Counted from the stretch's first letter, positions 6,770-16,365 are shown. The stretch is 64,000 nt of DNA from Verrucosispora sp. NA02020 (GCF_013364215.1 NZ_CP054923.1:5084001-5148000), one strand, 5' to 3'. A program made the numbers and translations. Notes: generated by a model not told the origin, from the sequence alone.

Positions 6770-7851
6770 GACATGTCGACGGTGAGTCCGAGCCACGCGG
6801 CGAGGCTCTCGATCTCGGCATGGACGTCGGCGGTCGTCGCGGCGGTGAAGGGGACGTCCTCGTGGACGGCGTTGACCACGAGTCGGCCGCTCTTGCGGTC
6901 GGCGGTCGCGTCCAGCTTGCCGACGAGCCGGTCGTGATGGAGGACGGGCAGGGCGAAGTAGCCCCACCGGCGCTTCTCCCTGGGCTTGTACATCTCCAGG
7001 ATGTACTCGAAGTCGAAGAGCTGCTCGGTGCGTACCCGGTCGTGGATCAGCCGGTCGAAGGGGGAGAGCAACGCCGTGCGGCCCTCGAACGGCAGCCCGA
7101 CGTACGTCGGGTCGACCCGCCAGGTGCCGGGTACGCCCTCGACGACGGCCTCCTCTCCCACGTCACCGACGTACGGCGACTCACCCGGGATCTGTGGTCC
7201 GGTGGACCTGGCGATGCCGAGGGCCGCGAGTCGGCGCTCGTTGCGGAGCCGGACGGCGTGATCGTGATCGAGTTCGGGCAGCTCGACGGCGTAGACCCGG
7301 GCGGGGAGATCCCAGTAGCGCTGCCGTCCCTTACGACCGGAGATCGCGATGTGTCCGTGCAGCGCCAGGGATTCGAGCATCTTCGTCACGTTGCGGTTGT
7401 TGGTCCACCCCGACGACGGCCACGGCACGACGCTGGTGTCGGGGATGTCCCGGGACAGCAGCGGGCCCGACTCCGCCAGCAACGCCAGGATGTCGCGGCG
7501 GAACGGCTCGTTGCCGTGCAGCCACTCCCCGATGGTCGGGTGCATCTCGGCACCGCGTGTCTCGGCGATCACGGCGGGCAGGTCGCGGGGCGAGCGGATG
7601 TAGGCGACCGTCTCGACGAGGGTCCGATCGGTCTCGACGGCCCGGATCAGGTCGGCGGGGTCGTAGGTGGAGCCGATCCGGCTCCACAGCACCAGGTCCG
7701 CACTCGGCGCGACGGCCGCCGTCGGGTCGATCTGGAGGAGCGTCAGGCGCTCGACGACCGCCACCAGATCGGTCGGGCGCGGTGCCACGAGCAGTTGCGC
7801 GTGCACCGCGATCCGCCGTGCCTCACCCCTGCTCAACCGGTGCACGACCAC
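6721..7851 (-). CDS. Winged-helix DNA glycosylase, AlkX/YcaQ-like (HTH_42)
   Basis: 376 residues, typical length. Proteins of this family unhook alkylated or crosslinked DNA bases. The catalytic region is near the N-terminus ('LTLLQIDPTAAV'): Q-I-D corresponds to the QxD form found in AlkX/YcaQ, while AlkZ-type enzymes carry QxQ. Other family landmarks are the winged-helix stretch 'TNNRNVTKMLESLALHGHI', 'GLPFEGRTALLSPFDRLIHD' and 'WGYFALPVLHHDRLVGKLD'. GTG starts at 7851 and 7845 are both possible. The 3' end overlaps the convergent hypothetical gene. Role in DNA repair is inferred from the family. Confidence 0.85.
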   Translation of the reverse strand: MVVHRLSRGEARRIAVHAQLLVAPRPTDLVAVVERLTLLQIDPTAAVAPSADLVLWSRIGSTYDPADLIRAVETDRTLVETVAYIRSPRDLPAVIAETRGAEMHPTIGEWLHGNEPFRRDILALLAESGPLLSRDIPDTSVVPWPSSGWTNNRNVTKMLESLALHGHIAISGRKGRQRYWDLPARVYAVELPELDHDHAVRLRNERRLAALGIARSTGPQIPGESPYVGDVGEEAVVEGVPGTWRVDPTYVGLPFEGRTALLSPFDRLIHDRVRTEQLFDFEYILEMYKPREKRRWGYFALPVLHHDRLVGKLDATADRKSGRLVVNAVHEDVPFTAATTADVHAEIESLAAWLGLTVDMSQVSYSPRSHGGLNAM

Positions 7852-7860
7852 GTGCCGACC

Positions 7861-8694
7861 CTACTCGGCCGACACCCCGCTCGGCGCGAGGTCGACTGCG
7901 GTGATGGTGTCGCCGAACAGGGAGGGCACCAGCAGCCGGCTGCCGTGCAGGACCGCATGGGACGGCATCCGCAGCAGGTCGGGTGCCTCGATCAGCGTGT
8001 CGACCCGGCCGTCGGGCGTGATCCGGACCACCCGGGAGCCCCGGGTGACGGCCAGGTAGCAGGTCCCGTCGGGGGCGACGGTGAGCCCGTCCGGCCCGGC
8101 GGACAGCGCACCGCCGGTGGCGACCGTCCGGCGGCCGGAGAGCCGACCGGGAGCCGTCACGTCGAAGGCGAGCAGGGTGTCGTCCCGGGTCAGGGAGACG
8201 TACAGGGTGCCGCCGTCGGGACTGATCCCGATGCCGTTCGGATAGACCAGGTCGGCGGCGGCGACCCGGCACGTGTCGCTCTCCCCCGGTGCCGCGTAAC
8301 AGACCGAGCCGGTCGGTTCGCCGGCCGTGGCGGTGCCGGAGTCGGTGAACCAGACACCTCCGGCGGCATCGACGACGCAGCCGTTCGGGCGGAGCAGCCG
8401 CCGGCCGTCGGCGGTGCCGATGCGGGCGGTGACCGTGCCGTCGGAGGAGATCCGGACCAGTTCCGCGCGGGCCACGTCGCACCCGACGAGGCCGTCCTCG
8501 GCGCGGGCGAGCCCGAGGATGCGTCCGCCGGTGTCGGTGAACCGCTGCGCGGTGCCGTCGTCGGGGTCGATCCGCACGATCGGGCCACGCCCCTGCGGGC
8601 TGCCGAGGGCGAGTCCGGCGTAGAGGTGTCCGTCCGCGCCGGCGCAGACCGTCTCCGGGTGCGGCAGCATCCGGGCCAGCGTGGAGATCCGCAT
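7861..8694 (-). CDS. SMP-30/gluconolactonase-family lactonase
   Basis: 277-residue six-bladed beta-propeller. SMP-30 enzymes use a divalent metal to hydrolyse sugar-acid lactones. Expected metal-site segments are visible: 'LPHPETVCAG' (Glu), 'LLRPNGCVVD' and 'VYPNGIGISPDG' (Asn) and 'SAGPDGLTVAPDG' (Asp). It is the last gene of the nine-gene minus-strand operon; its ATG overlaps the SDR stop by one base (TGATG), so coupling is tight. Placed after two dehydrogenases, it probably opens the lactone they make, as in oxidative sugar catabolism. The exact lactone is unknown. Confidence 0.85.
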   Translation of the reverse strand: MRISTLARMLPHPETVCAGADGHLYAGLALGSPQGRGPIVRIDPDDGTAQRFTDTGGRILGLARAEDGLVGCDVARAELVRISSDGTVTARIGTADGRRLLRPNGCVVDAAGGVWFTDSGTATAGEPTGSVCYAAPGESDTCRVAAADLVYPNGIGISPDGGTLYVSLTRDDTLLAFDVTAPGRLSGRRTVATGGALSAGPDGLTVAPDGTCYLAVTRGSRVVRITPDGRVDTLIEAPDLLRMPSHAVLHGSRLLVPSLFGDTITAVDLAPSGVSAE

Positions 8695-9509
8695 CAGGCG
8701 TCCCCGCCGGACGGTTCTAGAGTTGCGGCGACCCCGGGTTCCTCCACCGGGCTGTACGCCTGAACGCCCAGGCCACCGTCGACCGGCAGCACCACCCCGG
8801 TGATGTAGCCGGACTCCGGACCGGCGAGGAAGCCCACCGCGGCGGCGACCTCCGCGAGGGTGCCCGCGCGACCGAGGGGGACGAGGCCGGCGCGCCGGGC
8901 GACCTCCTCCGGGCCGGCGTCGTCCCAACCCGGGGTACGCACCATCGCCGGGGCGACCGCGTTGACCCGGATGCCGCGTCCGGCCAGGTCCAGCGCCAGA
9001 GCGCGGGTCATCGCCTCCAGGCCACCCTTGCTGGCCACGTACGCGGCGTTGCCTCGGAACGCCCGGGACCCGCCGATCGAGGAGAGCTGCACGACGGCGG
9101 GCGCGTCACCGGCGGTGAGCAGGGGCAACGTGGCCTGGACCAGAGCGAGTGGAGCGACGAGGTTCACCTCCAGCACGGTGCGCAGGTGCGCCGCCGTCTC
9201 CCGACCCACCGGCGCCCGGGGCGGACCGACCGCGGCGTTGTTGACCAGCACGTCGAGTCCACCCCAGTCGGCGCGGAGCCGCTCGACGGCGGCCTCGACG
9301 GCCGCCGCGTCGGTCACGTCGGCGGTCAGCCAGGTCGGCCCGTCCGTGGTCGGGGACTCGGCCACCGGTGCTCCGGGCCCCGCAGCAACCGCCGGCTCCG
9401 GCTGCCGCCCGTCCAGAGCGGCGACCCGCCAGCCCCGGGCCAGGAAGGCGGCGACCAGGGCGGTGCCGATCGCCCCGGCGGCACCGGTGACCAGGACGCG
9501 TCTGCTCAT
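8694..9509 (-). CDS. Short-chain dehydrogenase/reductase (SDR)
   Basis: 271 residues, classical SDR. It has the Rossmann 'TGAAGAIG' near the N-terminus, 'LVNNAAVG', catalytic Ser in 'VVQLSSIGG', then 'YVASKGGLEAM' (YxxxK) and 'PVDGGLGVQAYSPVEE' at the end. It oxidises an alcohol to a ketone or lactone with NAD(P). The ATG overlaps the ABC ATPase stop by four bases and its own stop overlaps the lactonase start. This ordering suggests a dehydrogenase-lactonase pair acting on the imported compound. Substrate not predictable. Confidence 0.87.
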   Translation of the reverse strand: MSRRVLVTGAAGAIGTALVAAFLARGWRVAALDGRQPEPAVAAGPGAPVAESPTTDGPTWLTADVTDAAAVEAAVERLRADWGGLDVLVNNAAVGPPRAPVGRETAAHLRTVLEVNLVAPLALVQATLPLLTAGDAPAVVQLSSIGGSRAFRGNAAYVASKGGLEAMTRALALDLAGRGIRVNAVAPAMVRTPGWDDAGPEEVARRAGLVPLGRAGTLAEVAAAVGFLAGPESGYITGVVLPVDGGLGVQAYSPVEEPGVAATLEPSGGDA

Positions 9510-10507
9510 CGGGAGACCGCCGGAGCGGACACGACCGGACAGGCCCACTGGTGCCGCTCCCCCACCAGCGGCGGCCGGTGCTCGGCGCACTCCGGTCGGG
9601 CCAGCCAGCAGCGGGTGCGGAACGGACAACCGGAGGGCGGGTCCGCCGGGGAGGGCAGGTCCCCGGAGAGCACGATCGGCTCCGGACCCTGCTGCCGCCA
9701 CGGGAACGGGTCGGGCGCGGCGGAGAGCAGCGCCTGGGTGTACGGGTGGGTCGGCGACTCGAAGACCTCCCGCGTCGGCCCCTGCTCGACGACGGTGCCG
9801 AGGTACATCACCGCGACCTGGTCGCTGACGTGGCGCACCACGTGCAGGTCGTGCGAGATGAACAGGTAGGAGAGTCCCATCTCGGTGCGCAGGTCGGCGA
9901 GGAGGTTGAGGATCTGCGCCTGGATCGACACGTCCAGCGCGGAGACCGGCTCGTCGCAGATGATCAGGGCGGGCCGCATGGACAGCGCCCGGGCGATCCC
10001 GATGCGCTGCCGCTGCCCACCGGAGAACTGGTGCGGGTACCGGTCGGCGTGCGCGGCGGTCAGCCCCACCTGTTCCAGCAACCGGACGACCTCGTCGGCC
10101 TGGTCGCGGCGCGGTACCAGATCACGGTGGATCAACCAGCCCTCGCGGAGGATCTCCCGGACGGTGAGCCGGGGATTCAACGAGGCGTACGGGTCCTGGA
10201 AGACGTACTGCACCCGGCGGGTGAGCTGGCGCCGTTCGGCCGCGCTGAGAAGGCTCAGGTCCCGGCCGTCGAAGCGGATGGTGCCAGCGGTGGCGCGTTC
10301 CAGACCGATCAGGGCGCGGGCGGTGGAGGTCTTCCCGCAGCCCGACTCACCGACCAGCGCCAGGGTCTCGCCGGCCCCGATCCGGAAGGAGACGCCGTCG
10401 ACGGCGCGGACGTGACCGACCGTGCGACGCAGCACGCTGGACCGGATCGGATAGTGCACCCGGAGGTCCTCGACCTCCAGCAGGGCGGGCGCGGTGGGGT
10501 CAGGCAT
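9506..10507 (-). CDS. Dipeptide/oligopeptide-type ABC transporter ATP-binding protein (DppF/OppF)
   Basis: 333-residue ATPase that powers substrate import at the inner face of the membrane. It has Walker A 'GESGCGKTS', Q-loop 'VFQDPYASLNP', signature 'FSGGQRQRIGIARAL', Walker B 'LIICDEP' and H-loop 'FISHDL'. The C-terminal Cys-containing extension ('SGCPFRTRCWLARPEC') is typical of the peptide/nickel subfamily. The start overlaps the DppD-like gene by 8 bp. It forms a heterodimer with that protein in the family. The surrounding catabolic genes suggest the importer carries something other than ordinary peptides. Confidence 0.93.
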   Translation of the reverse strand: MPDPTAPALLEVEDLRVHYPIRSSVLRRTVGHVRAVDGVSFRIGAGETLALVGESGCGKTSTARALIGLERATAGTIRFDGRDLSLLSAAERRQLTRRVQYVFQDPYASLNPRLTVREILREGWLIHRDLVPRRDQADEVVRLLEQVGLTAAHADRYPHQFSGGQRQRIGIARALSMRPALIICDEPVSALDVSIQAQILNLLADLRTEMGLSYLFISHDLHVVRHVSDQVAVMYLGTVVEQGPTREVFESPTHPYTQALLSAAPDPFPWRQQGPEPIVLSGDLPSPADPPSGCPFRTRCWLARPECAEHRPPLVGERHQWACPVVSAPAVSR

Positions 10508-11492
10508 CGTCGCGTACCTCCTCGGAACGGTGGCAGGCCGCGGCGCGTCCCGGGCCGTCGACGGTGGGCAGCACCTCCAGCGTGGGCCGCTGCTGCGTGC
10601 ACAGGTCGACCCGCCACGCGCACCGGGGGTGGAACGGACAGCCGGGCGGCAGTGCCTCCGGCGACGGCGGCGTACCCGGGATCGGGGTGAGTCGTGCGGT
10701 GGGCGCGGTGAGCGTCGGCACCGACTGGAGCAGGCTGCGGGTGTACGGGTGGGCCGGGTTCTCGTACACCTGGCGCAGCGGGCCGGTCTCGACGATGCGC
10801 CCGGCGTACATGACCGCGATGCGGCTGGCGTGCGCGGCCACCACGCCGAGGTCGTGACTGATCAGGATGAGTGCCATCCGGTAGTCGCGTTGCAGCTCGG
10901 ACAGCAGTTGCAGGATCTGCGCCTGGACGGTGACGTCGAGCGCGGTGGTCGGCTCGTCGGCGATGATCAGGCGCGGGCGCAGCGCGATCGCGATGGCGAT
11001 CATGATGCGTTGCCGCATCCCGCCGGAGAGCTGGTGCGGGTAGTCGTCGATCCGGCGCGCCGGGTCGGGGATGCCGACCCGGCGCATCAGATCGAGCGCC
11101 TCCGCACGGGCCTTGGCCTTGGACAGGCCCCGGTGCACCCGCAGCGTCTCACCGATCTGCCGACCGATCGGGTGCACCGGGTTGAGCGAGGAGAGCGGAT
11201 CCTGGAAGACCATGCTGATCTCGCCACCGCGTACGGCGCGCATCCGCCGTGCCGAGGCCGTGGTCAGCTCCGTACCGTCGAAGGTGATCCGGCCTGCGGC
11301 GATCCGGCCGGCGGGCCGGGGCAGCAGGCCGAGGATGGCCTGCGCGGTGACGCTCTTGCCGCTGCCGGACTCGCCCAGCAGGGCGAGGGTCTCCCCCTCG
11401 GCGACGTCCAGGCTGACCCCGTCCAGAGCCCGCACCGGTCCCACCCGGGAGTCGAACTCGACGACGACGTCGTGCAGGGACAGCAGGGACAT
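10500..11492 (-). CDS. Dipeptide/oligopeptide-type ABC transporter ATP-binding protein (DppD/OppD)
   Basis: 330 residues with Walker A '[10 protein letters not shown]', Q-loop '[11 protein letters not shown]', signature '[17 protein letters not shown]', Walker B 'LIIADEP' and H-loop 'LISHDL'. The C-terminal segment '[16 protein letters not shown]' marks the Opp/Dpp subfamily. It pairs with the downstream DppF-like ATPase to drive the two permeases encoded upstream. Start at 11492, 39 bp after the binding-protein stop. Same operon and same inferred substrate as the neighbours. Confidence 0.93.
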   Translation of the reverse strand: MSLLSLHDVVVEFDSRVGPVRALDGVSLDVAEGETLALLGESGSGKSVTAQAILGLLPRPAGRIAAGRITFDGTELTTASARRMRAVRGGEISMVFQDPLSSLNPVHPIGRQIGETLRVHRGLSKAKARAEALDLMRRVGIPDPARRIDDYPHQLSGGMRQRIMIAIAIALRPRLIIADEPTTALDVTVQAQILQLLSELQRDYRMALILISHDLGVVAAHASRIAVMYAGRIVETGPLRQVYENPAHPYTRSLLQSVPTLTAPTARLTPIPGTPPSPEALPPGCPFHPRCAWRVDLCTQQRPTLEVLPTVDGPGRAAACHRSEEVRDDA

Positions 11493-11531
11493 CAGGTCCT
11501 CCTCGTCGGCCGGTGCACCCGGCCGGTGCGG

Positions 11532-13049
11532 TCAGTTCAGCGAGACACCACGGAAGTCGGGCACGTTGGTCGGCGGCGGACCGAAGCCGCTGACCCGGTC
11601 ACGCCAGGCGGCCGAGGCGGTCAGTTCGAACGGCCAGGCGCCGGGTGCGTCGGCCCAGAGGATCTCCTGTGCCCGCTGGAGCTTGCGTTGCCGCTCCTGC
11701 GGGTCCAGTTCCGCGGAGGCGTCGGCGATGACCCGGTCGTACTCCTCGTTGCAGTAGCCGAGTCGCTTGGCGGCGCAGGTGTAGAGCCGGCCGAGCACGA
11801 ACTCCGCGTCCTGGGTGACCACGACGCCGTCCTGGATGTTCATGTCCCAGTCGAGCGCCAGCAGGTCGTCGAGCCACTGCCCGGCTTCCTTCTCCTGCAT
11901 CTCCACGTTCACGCCGACCTCCTTCCAGGCGCTGAGGATCGACTGGACCAGCGGGCGGATGTTGGCGCAGCAGTTCGCGCTCCACTGGATGCTGGTGCTG
12001 AAGCCGTTCGGGTAGCCCGCCTCCGCCAGCAGTTGCCGGGCCCGCTGCGGGTCGTAGGTGTAGCCGGGCAACTGCGCCGCGCCGAACACCGGCTGCGGCA
12101 CCGGCGCCTTGGCCAGGACGGCGCTCTCGCCGAACAGGTTCTCCTGGATGGAGGAGAAGTCGACCGCGTGCCACAACGCCTGCCGGACCTTGGGGTCGTC
12201 CAACGGCTTGCGGGCGTTGTTCAGCCAGATCACATAGAACGTGGCGCTCGGTCCGCTCTCCACGGTGACCTGGTCGAATCCGCGTACCTGGCTGAGCTGG
12301 TCCGGCGGCAACGCGTACGTCACGTCGATCTCGCCGGTGCGCAGCGCGGTGAGCCGGGCGGCGTCCTCGGAGATCTCCTGGAACTCCAGCCGCTCGTACT
12401 TGGGCGCGCCGTCCCAGTAGGACTCGTTGGCCACCATGTGGGCCCGCTCGCCGGAGCGGAAGTCCTCCAACTTGAACGCGCCGGTGCCGACCGGGCGGCT
12501 CTCGATCTCGCCCGACTCGATCTGGGCCTTGCTGCCGATGTACGCCATCGAGAGATTGGTCAGCAGCGAGCCGGTGGCCCGGCTGGTGATGATCTCGACG
12601 GTCTGCTCGTCGGGGGCCTTGACCTCCTCGATGGTGGCGAACAGCGGTGCCAGGGCGGTGCTCGCCGCGAAGAGCCGGTCCAGCGACGCCTTGACGTCGG
12701 CGCTGGTCAGCGGCGACCCGTCGTGGAAGGTCACGCCCTGACGCAGGGTGAACCGGGTGGTGGTGTCGTTGACGTTCTCCCAGCTCTCGGCCAGTCGGCC
12801 GGTGATCTCGCCGTCCGAGGAGGCGACCAGGGGGTCGAACAGGTGCAGGGCCAGGGTCAGGGTGCTGCGGTCGGAGATGGCGGTGCCGTGCGGGTCGACC
12901 GAGAGCATCCGGATCGGCATCCCGACCCGCAGGGTCTGGTCCTGGTCGCCGTCACCGGAACCACCGCCGCAGGCGGCCCCGGCACCGACGACGGTCATCG
13001 CGAGCAGGCCGGCCACCAGGGACCGACGTGCTCTGCTTGTCCATGTCAT
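11532..13049 (-). CDS. ABC transporter substrate-binding lipoprotein, family 5
   Basis: 505 residues, usual size for SBP_bac_5 (DppA/OppA-like). The N-terminus is a signal ending in a lipobox-like 'VVGAGAAC' followed by Gly/Ser/Asp-rich sequence, so it is probably a membrane-anchored lipoprotein. Family landmarks are 'TLRVGMPIRMLSVDPHG', 'LRQGVTFHDGSPLTSADVK' and 'NARKPLDDPKVRQAL'. The ATG at 13049 was chosen because an upstream ATG at 13061 overlaps the GGAGGAG ribosome site of this start. This protein determines import specificity; the ligand is unknown. Confidence 0.92.
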   Translation of the reverse strand: MTWTSRARRSLVAGLLAMTVVGAGAACGGGSGDGDQDQTLRVGMPIRMLSVDPHGTAISDRSTLTLALHLFDPLVASSDGEITGRLAESWENVNDTTTRFTLRQGVTFHDGSPLTSADVKASLDRLFAASTALAPLFATIEEVKAPDEQTVEIITSRATGSLLTNLSMAYIGSKAQIESGEIESRPVGTGAFKLEDFRSGERAHMVANESYWDGAPKYERLEFQEISEDAARLTALRTGEIDVTYALPPDQLSQVRGFDQVTVESGPSATFYVIWLNNARKPLDDPKVRQALWHAVDFSSIQENLFGESAVLAKAPVPQPVFGAAQLPGYTYDPQRARQLLAEAGYPNGFSTSIQWSANCCANIRPLVQSILSAWKEVGVNVEMQEKEAGQWLDDLLALDWDMNIQDGVVVTQDAEFVLGRLYTCAAKRLGYCNEEYDRVIADASAELDPQERQRKLQRAQEILWADAPGAWPFELTASAAWRDRVSGFGPPPTNVPDFRGVSLN

Positions 13050-13090
13050 TGTCTCCTCCATCGTTCGCTCGTGAAGGGTCGGCCGCGACC

Positions 13091-13969
13091 TCACCGGTGC
13101 TTCAGGTGTGGATCGAGCCGGTCGCGGAGTTCGTCGCCAACCACCCCGCAGGCGACGACGAGCAGGGAGAGCGCGATACCGGGCAGGGTGGAGATCCACC
13201 ACGCGTCGGCCACGTAGCCGCGGCCGTTGGCGATGGTCAACCCCCAACTCGGGGTCGCGGTCGGAGTGCCGAGCCCGAGGAAGCTCAGGGCCGCCTCGGT
13301 GATGATCACCATGCCGAGTTCGACGGTGGCGACCACCAGCAGTGGCGCGGCACAGGCGGGCAGGATGCACCGCCAGATCAGGAAGAGCGGTCGAGCGCCG
13401 AGCACCCGGCTGGCGTCGACGTACTCGCGGTTGCGGACGGCCATGGTCTGTGCCCTGGCCACCCGGGCGAAGATCACCCAGATGGTCACCGCCAGCACCG
13501 CGATGACGTTGACCAGGCTGGGCCCGAGCAGGGCCGCGATCAGGATGGCCAACAGGATGGAGGGGAAGGCGAGCTGGATGTCGGCCAGCCGCATGAGCAG
13601 GCCGTCCACCCATCCGCCGACGAAGCCGGCGACGATGCCGACCGCGGTGCCGAACAGGCCCGAGATCAGCAGGGTCGCCACCCCCACCAGCAGGGAGACC
13701 TGGGCGCCGATGAGGATCTGGCTGAGCATGCCGCGTCCGACGTCGTCGGTGCCGAACCAGGCCCGGGAACCGTCGGAGAGCACGGCGCCCGGTGGTTGCA
13801 GCCGGTCGGCGAGGTTGGTCTCGGTGACGTCGAACGGCACCAGCAGCGGGCCGAGCGTGCCGGCCAGCACGGCCAGGCCGATGACGCCCAGACAGGACCA
13901 GAACAACAGGGCCGGTGGGCGACGCCGGGACCGGGTCCGCAGCGCCGTGGTCGAGGTTGCGTCAGCCAT
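13091..13969 (-). CDS. ABC transporter permease (DppC/OppC-like)
   Basis: 292-residue inner-membrane permease with about six membrane segments; the first is 'ALLFWSCLGVIGLAVLAG'. An extracytoplasmic 'WFGTDDVGRGMLSQILIGAQ' is typical of DppC proteins. The EAA loop that docks the ATPase is around 'YVDASRVLGARPLFLIWRCI'. The gene overlaps the DppB-like gene by one base (TGATG) and lies 41 bp before the binding-protein gene. It forms the translocation channel with DppB. Confidence 0.92.
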   Translation of the reverse strand: MADATSTTALRTRSRRRPPALLFWSCLGVIGLAVLAGTLGPLLVPFDVTETNLADRLQPPGAVLSDGSRAWFGTDDVGRGMLSQILIGAQVSLLVGVATLLISGLFGTAVGIVAGFVGGWVDGLLMRLADIQLAFPSILLAILIAALLGPSLVNVIAVLAVTIWVIFARVARAQTMAVRNREYVDASRVLGARPLFLIWRCILPACAAPLLVVATVELGMVIITEAALSFLGLGTPTATPSWGLTIANGRGYVADAWWISTLPGIALSLLVVACGVVGDELRDRLDPHLKHR

Positions 13970-14892
13970 CAGTTCACCACCCGCACGCGAGGATCGATGT
14001 ACGCGTAGAGCAGGTCCACGACCAGGTTCACCAGGACGAACGCGGTGGTGACGAAGGCGATGGCGGCCTGGATCACGGTGTAGTCCCGGTTACCGATCGC
14101 GTCCACGAGCAGCCGTCCCAGGCCGGGCCAGGAGAAGACCTCCTCGACCACGACCGTGCCGCCCAGCAGCGCGCCGAGTTGGAGCCCGGCGACGGTGACC
14201 ACCGGGATCAACATGTTGCGCAGCGCGTGTCGGAAGAGCACCACGCTCTCCCGCAGGCCCTTGGAGCGGGCGGTCTGGATGTAGCCCTCGCCGAGGACCT
14301 CCAACAGCCCGGACCGGATCAGCCGGACCAGGATGCTGGTGAAGGGGAGTGCCAGCGTGACCGCCGGCAGGATCAGGTGCTGCGGCGTGCTGTTGCCGGC
14401 GCTGGGCAGCCATCCGAGCTGCCGGGCGAAGATCAGCAGCAGGATGATGCCGACCCAGAAGCTGGGCAGCGACTGGCCGATCAGCGACAGCACCGAGATC
14501 GCCCGGTCGGCGAGACCACGCGGACGCAGCGCCGCGGCGATGCCGAGCAGGAAGCTGGCCACCAGTGCGATGCAGATCGCGGTGAGGGCCAGGGTGACGG
14601 TGGCGGGCAGTCGCTCGATGACCATCTCGAAGGCGTCCCGGTTGTGCCGGAAGGACTGTCCGAAGTCGAGCTGGGTCACCCGGCCGAGGAAGCTGGCGTA
14701 CTGGATCACGACGTTGCGTTCCAGGCCGAGTTCCCGGCGGGCGTCGGCGACCTCCTCGGCGGTGGCGTCGGGGCCGAGGATGACGCTGACCGGGTCACCG
14801 GGCACCAGCCGGACCACCGCGAAGACCAGGGTGAGCGCGCCCCACAGGATGACCAGGGCGAGCAGGAGTCTCCGGACCGTGTAGTTGATCAA
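13969..14892 (-). CDS. ABC transporter permease (DppB/OppB-like)
   Basis: 307 residues. It opens with 'YTVRRLLLALVILWGALTLV' and 'RLVPGDPVSVILG', the standard DppB N-terminus with its first membrane helix and periplasmic loop. The EAA loop is near 'YIQTARSKGLRESVVLFRHA'. About six membrane segments. The start is a TTG at 14892, supported by a GGAAGGTGG ribosome site a few bases upstream and by family alignment; no ATG or GTG fits. First transporter gene of the operon, 36 bp after the aldehyde dehydrogenase. Confidence 0.92.
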   Translation of the reverse strand: MINYTVRRLLLALVILWGALTLVFAVVRLVPGDPVSVILGPDATAEEVADARRELGLERNVVIQYASFLGRVTQLDFGQSFRHNRDAFEMVIERLPATVTLALTAICIALVASFLLGIAAALRPRGLADRAISVLSLIGQSLPSFWVGIILLLIFARQLGWLPSAGNSTPQHLILPAVTLALPFTSILVRLIRSGLLEVLGEGYIQTARSKGLRESVVLFRHALRNMLIPVVTVAGLQLGALLGGTVVVEEVFSWPGLGRLLVDAIGNRDYTVIQAAIAFVTTAFVLVNLVVDLLYAYIDPRVRVVN

Positions 14893-14928
14893 AGGGTCAC
14901 CACCTTCCGGTTCTGCCGCTGGGCGGGG

Positions 14929-16365
14929 TCACGGGCGGGACAGGGAGAGGGTCTGCTGCTGGCAGACGGCGCGGACGACGGCGGGGACACCCACCCGGCC
15001 GGTCCCGGAGTCCTTGCCCTCCCATCCGCCGAAGGGCAGGTGCAGCTCCCAGTAGGTGGAGCGGTCGTTGACGACGACGCTGCCGAACTCCAGGTCGTCG
15101 AGGGCGTCCAGGGCCCGGCCCAGGTCGGCGGTGAACACGGCGGTGGAGAGCCCGTACCCGCTCCGGTTGGCCTCGGCGACCAGCTCCGACGCGGGCAGCG
15201 GGACGATCGGGGCGACCGGCGCGAAGGACTCCTGCCGGCTCAGTGCCGCGTCCACCGCGACGTCGCCGACCACGGTGGCCGGCAGGTACTGCCCGGTGGG
15301 GAAGCCGGACAGGTGCCGGCCGCCGCTGAGCACCCGGGCGCCGGCGCCGGCCGCCGCGCCGACCTGTTCCTCGAAGCGGGTGGCCAGCGCGGGCAGGTGG
15401 ACCGGCCCGAGCACGGTGGTCGGAGCGTACGGGTCGCCGGTCGGGTAGTCACCGGCACGGGCGGCGACCGCCTCGGCCAGCGGACCGGCGATCCGCGCGT
15501 CGGCCAGCACCCGGCCACCGGCGCTGCAGATCTGGCCCGACGCGGTGAAGCAGGACACGGCGATCGCGTCGGCGGCGTGCGCCAGGTCGGCGTCGGCGAA
15601 GACGATGATCGGGCCGTTGCCGCCCAATTCGAGCAGGAGCCGTTTACCGGCGGCCCGCCGGCCCACCGCCGTGCCGGTGGCGGTGCTGCCGGTCAACCCG
15701 ACCCCCACCACGCGCGGGTGACCCACCAGGTACTCGGCCACGGCGGTGTCGTCCGTGGCGACCAGGGTCACCTGCCCCTCGGGCAGGCCCGCCTCGACCA
15801 TGCACCGCAGCACCAGGTCGGCCGAGGCCACCGTGGTCGGTGCCGGTTTCCAGACGGCGGCGTTGCCGGTGGCCACCAGCGGTCCGAGGTACTCGACCGG
15901 GATGTTCACCGGGAAGTTCCAGGGGGTGATCACGGCCCACACCCCGGTCGGCCGCCAGCGGGTGGTCACCAGTTTGTCGGTGGCGGCGACCGGCGGCGTA
16001 CGCCCGGCCAACCGGATCGCCTCCTCGCCGGCCAGCCGGAAGCCCTCGGCGGCCTTGCCCACCTCGGCCAGCGTGCCCTGATAGGTGCGGCCGGTCTCGG
16101 CGGTGACCAGGGCGGCGATCTCCTCGCGCCGGGCGATCAGCCGGTCGGCGACGGCCAGGCAACGGTCGCGGCGCGCGTACGGGCTGCTGCGCCGGTCGGC
16201 GACGACCGCCGCCGACGCCGCCCGGACGGCCTCGTCCACCGTGTCCGGCCCGGCGCGGTGCACCTCGGCCACGACCTCGCCGTCGACCGGGCTGCGCACC
16301 CGGTAGCGCGCGGCGGCCGGGTCGGTGTACCGGCCACCGAGCCAGGATCGGACATCGGCGGTCAC
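14929..16365 (-). CDS. NAD(P)-dependent aldehyde dehydrogenase
   Basis: 478 residues, typical ALDH. Visible are 'VITPWNFPVNIP' (nucleotide-binding Asn), 'LLLELGGNGPIIVF' (general-base Glu), 'FTASGQICSAGGR' (nucleophile Cys) and 'FGGWEGKDSGTGR' near the C-terminus. It oxidises an aldehyde to an acid. The GTG start overlaps the upstream oxidoreductase stop by four bases (GTGA). In this operon it probably handles an aldehyde made by the partner dehydrogenase or by the RraA-like lyase across the divergent promoter. The exact substrate cannot be assigned. Confidence 0.92.
   Translation of the reverse strand: MTADVRSWLGGRYTDPAAARYRVRSPVDGEVVAEVHRAGPDTVDEAVRAASAAVVADRRSSPYARRDRCLAVADRLIARREEIAALVTAETGRTYQGTLAEVGKAAEGFRLAGEEAIRLAGRTPPVAATDKLVTTRWRPTGVWAVITPWNFPVNIPVEYLGPLVATGNAAVWKPAPTTVASADLVLRCMVEAGLPEGQVTLVATDDTAVAEYLVGHPRVVGVGLTGSTATGTAVGRRAAGKRLLLELGGNGPIIVFADADLAHAADAIAVSCFTASGQICSAGGRVLADARIAGPLAEAVAARAGDYPTGDPYAPTTVLGPVHLPALATRFEEQVGAAAGAGARVLSGGRHLSGFPTGQYLPATVVGDVAVDAALSRQESFAPVAPIVPLPASELVAEANRSGYGLSTAVFTADLGRALDALDDLEFGSVVVNDRSTYWELHLPFGGWEGKDSGTGRVGVPAVVRAVCQQQTLSLSRP

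Noticed and set aside
10494..13217. 907-codon plus-strand open frame over the ABC transporter genes
   Set aside because: Antisense shadow of GC-rich coding DNA; Arg/Gly/Val-rich with no domain, while the minus strand encodes clear ABC proteins.
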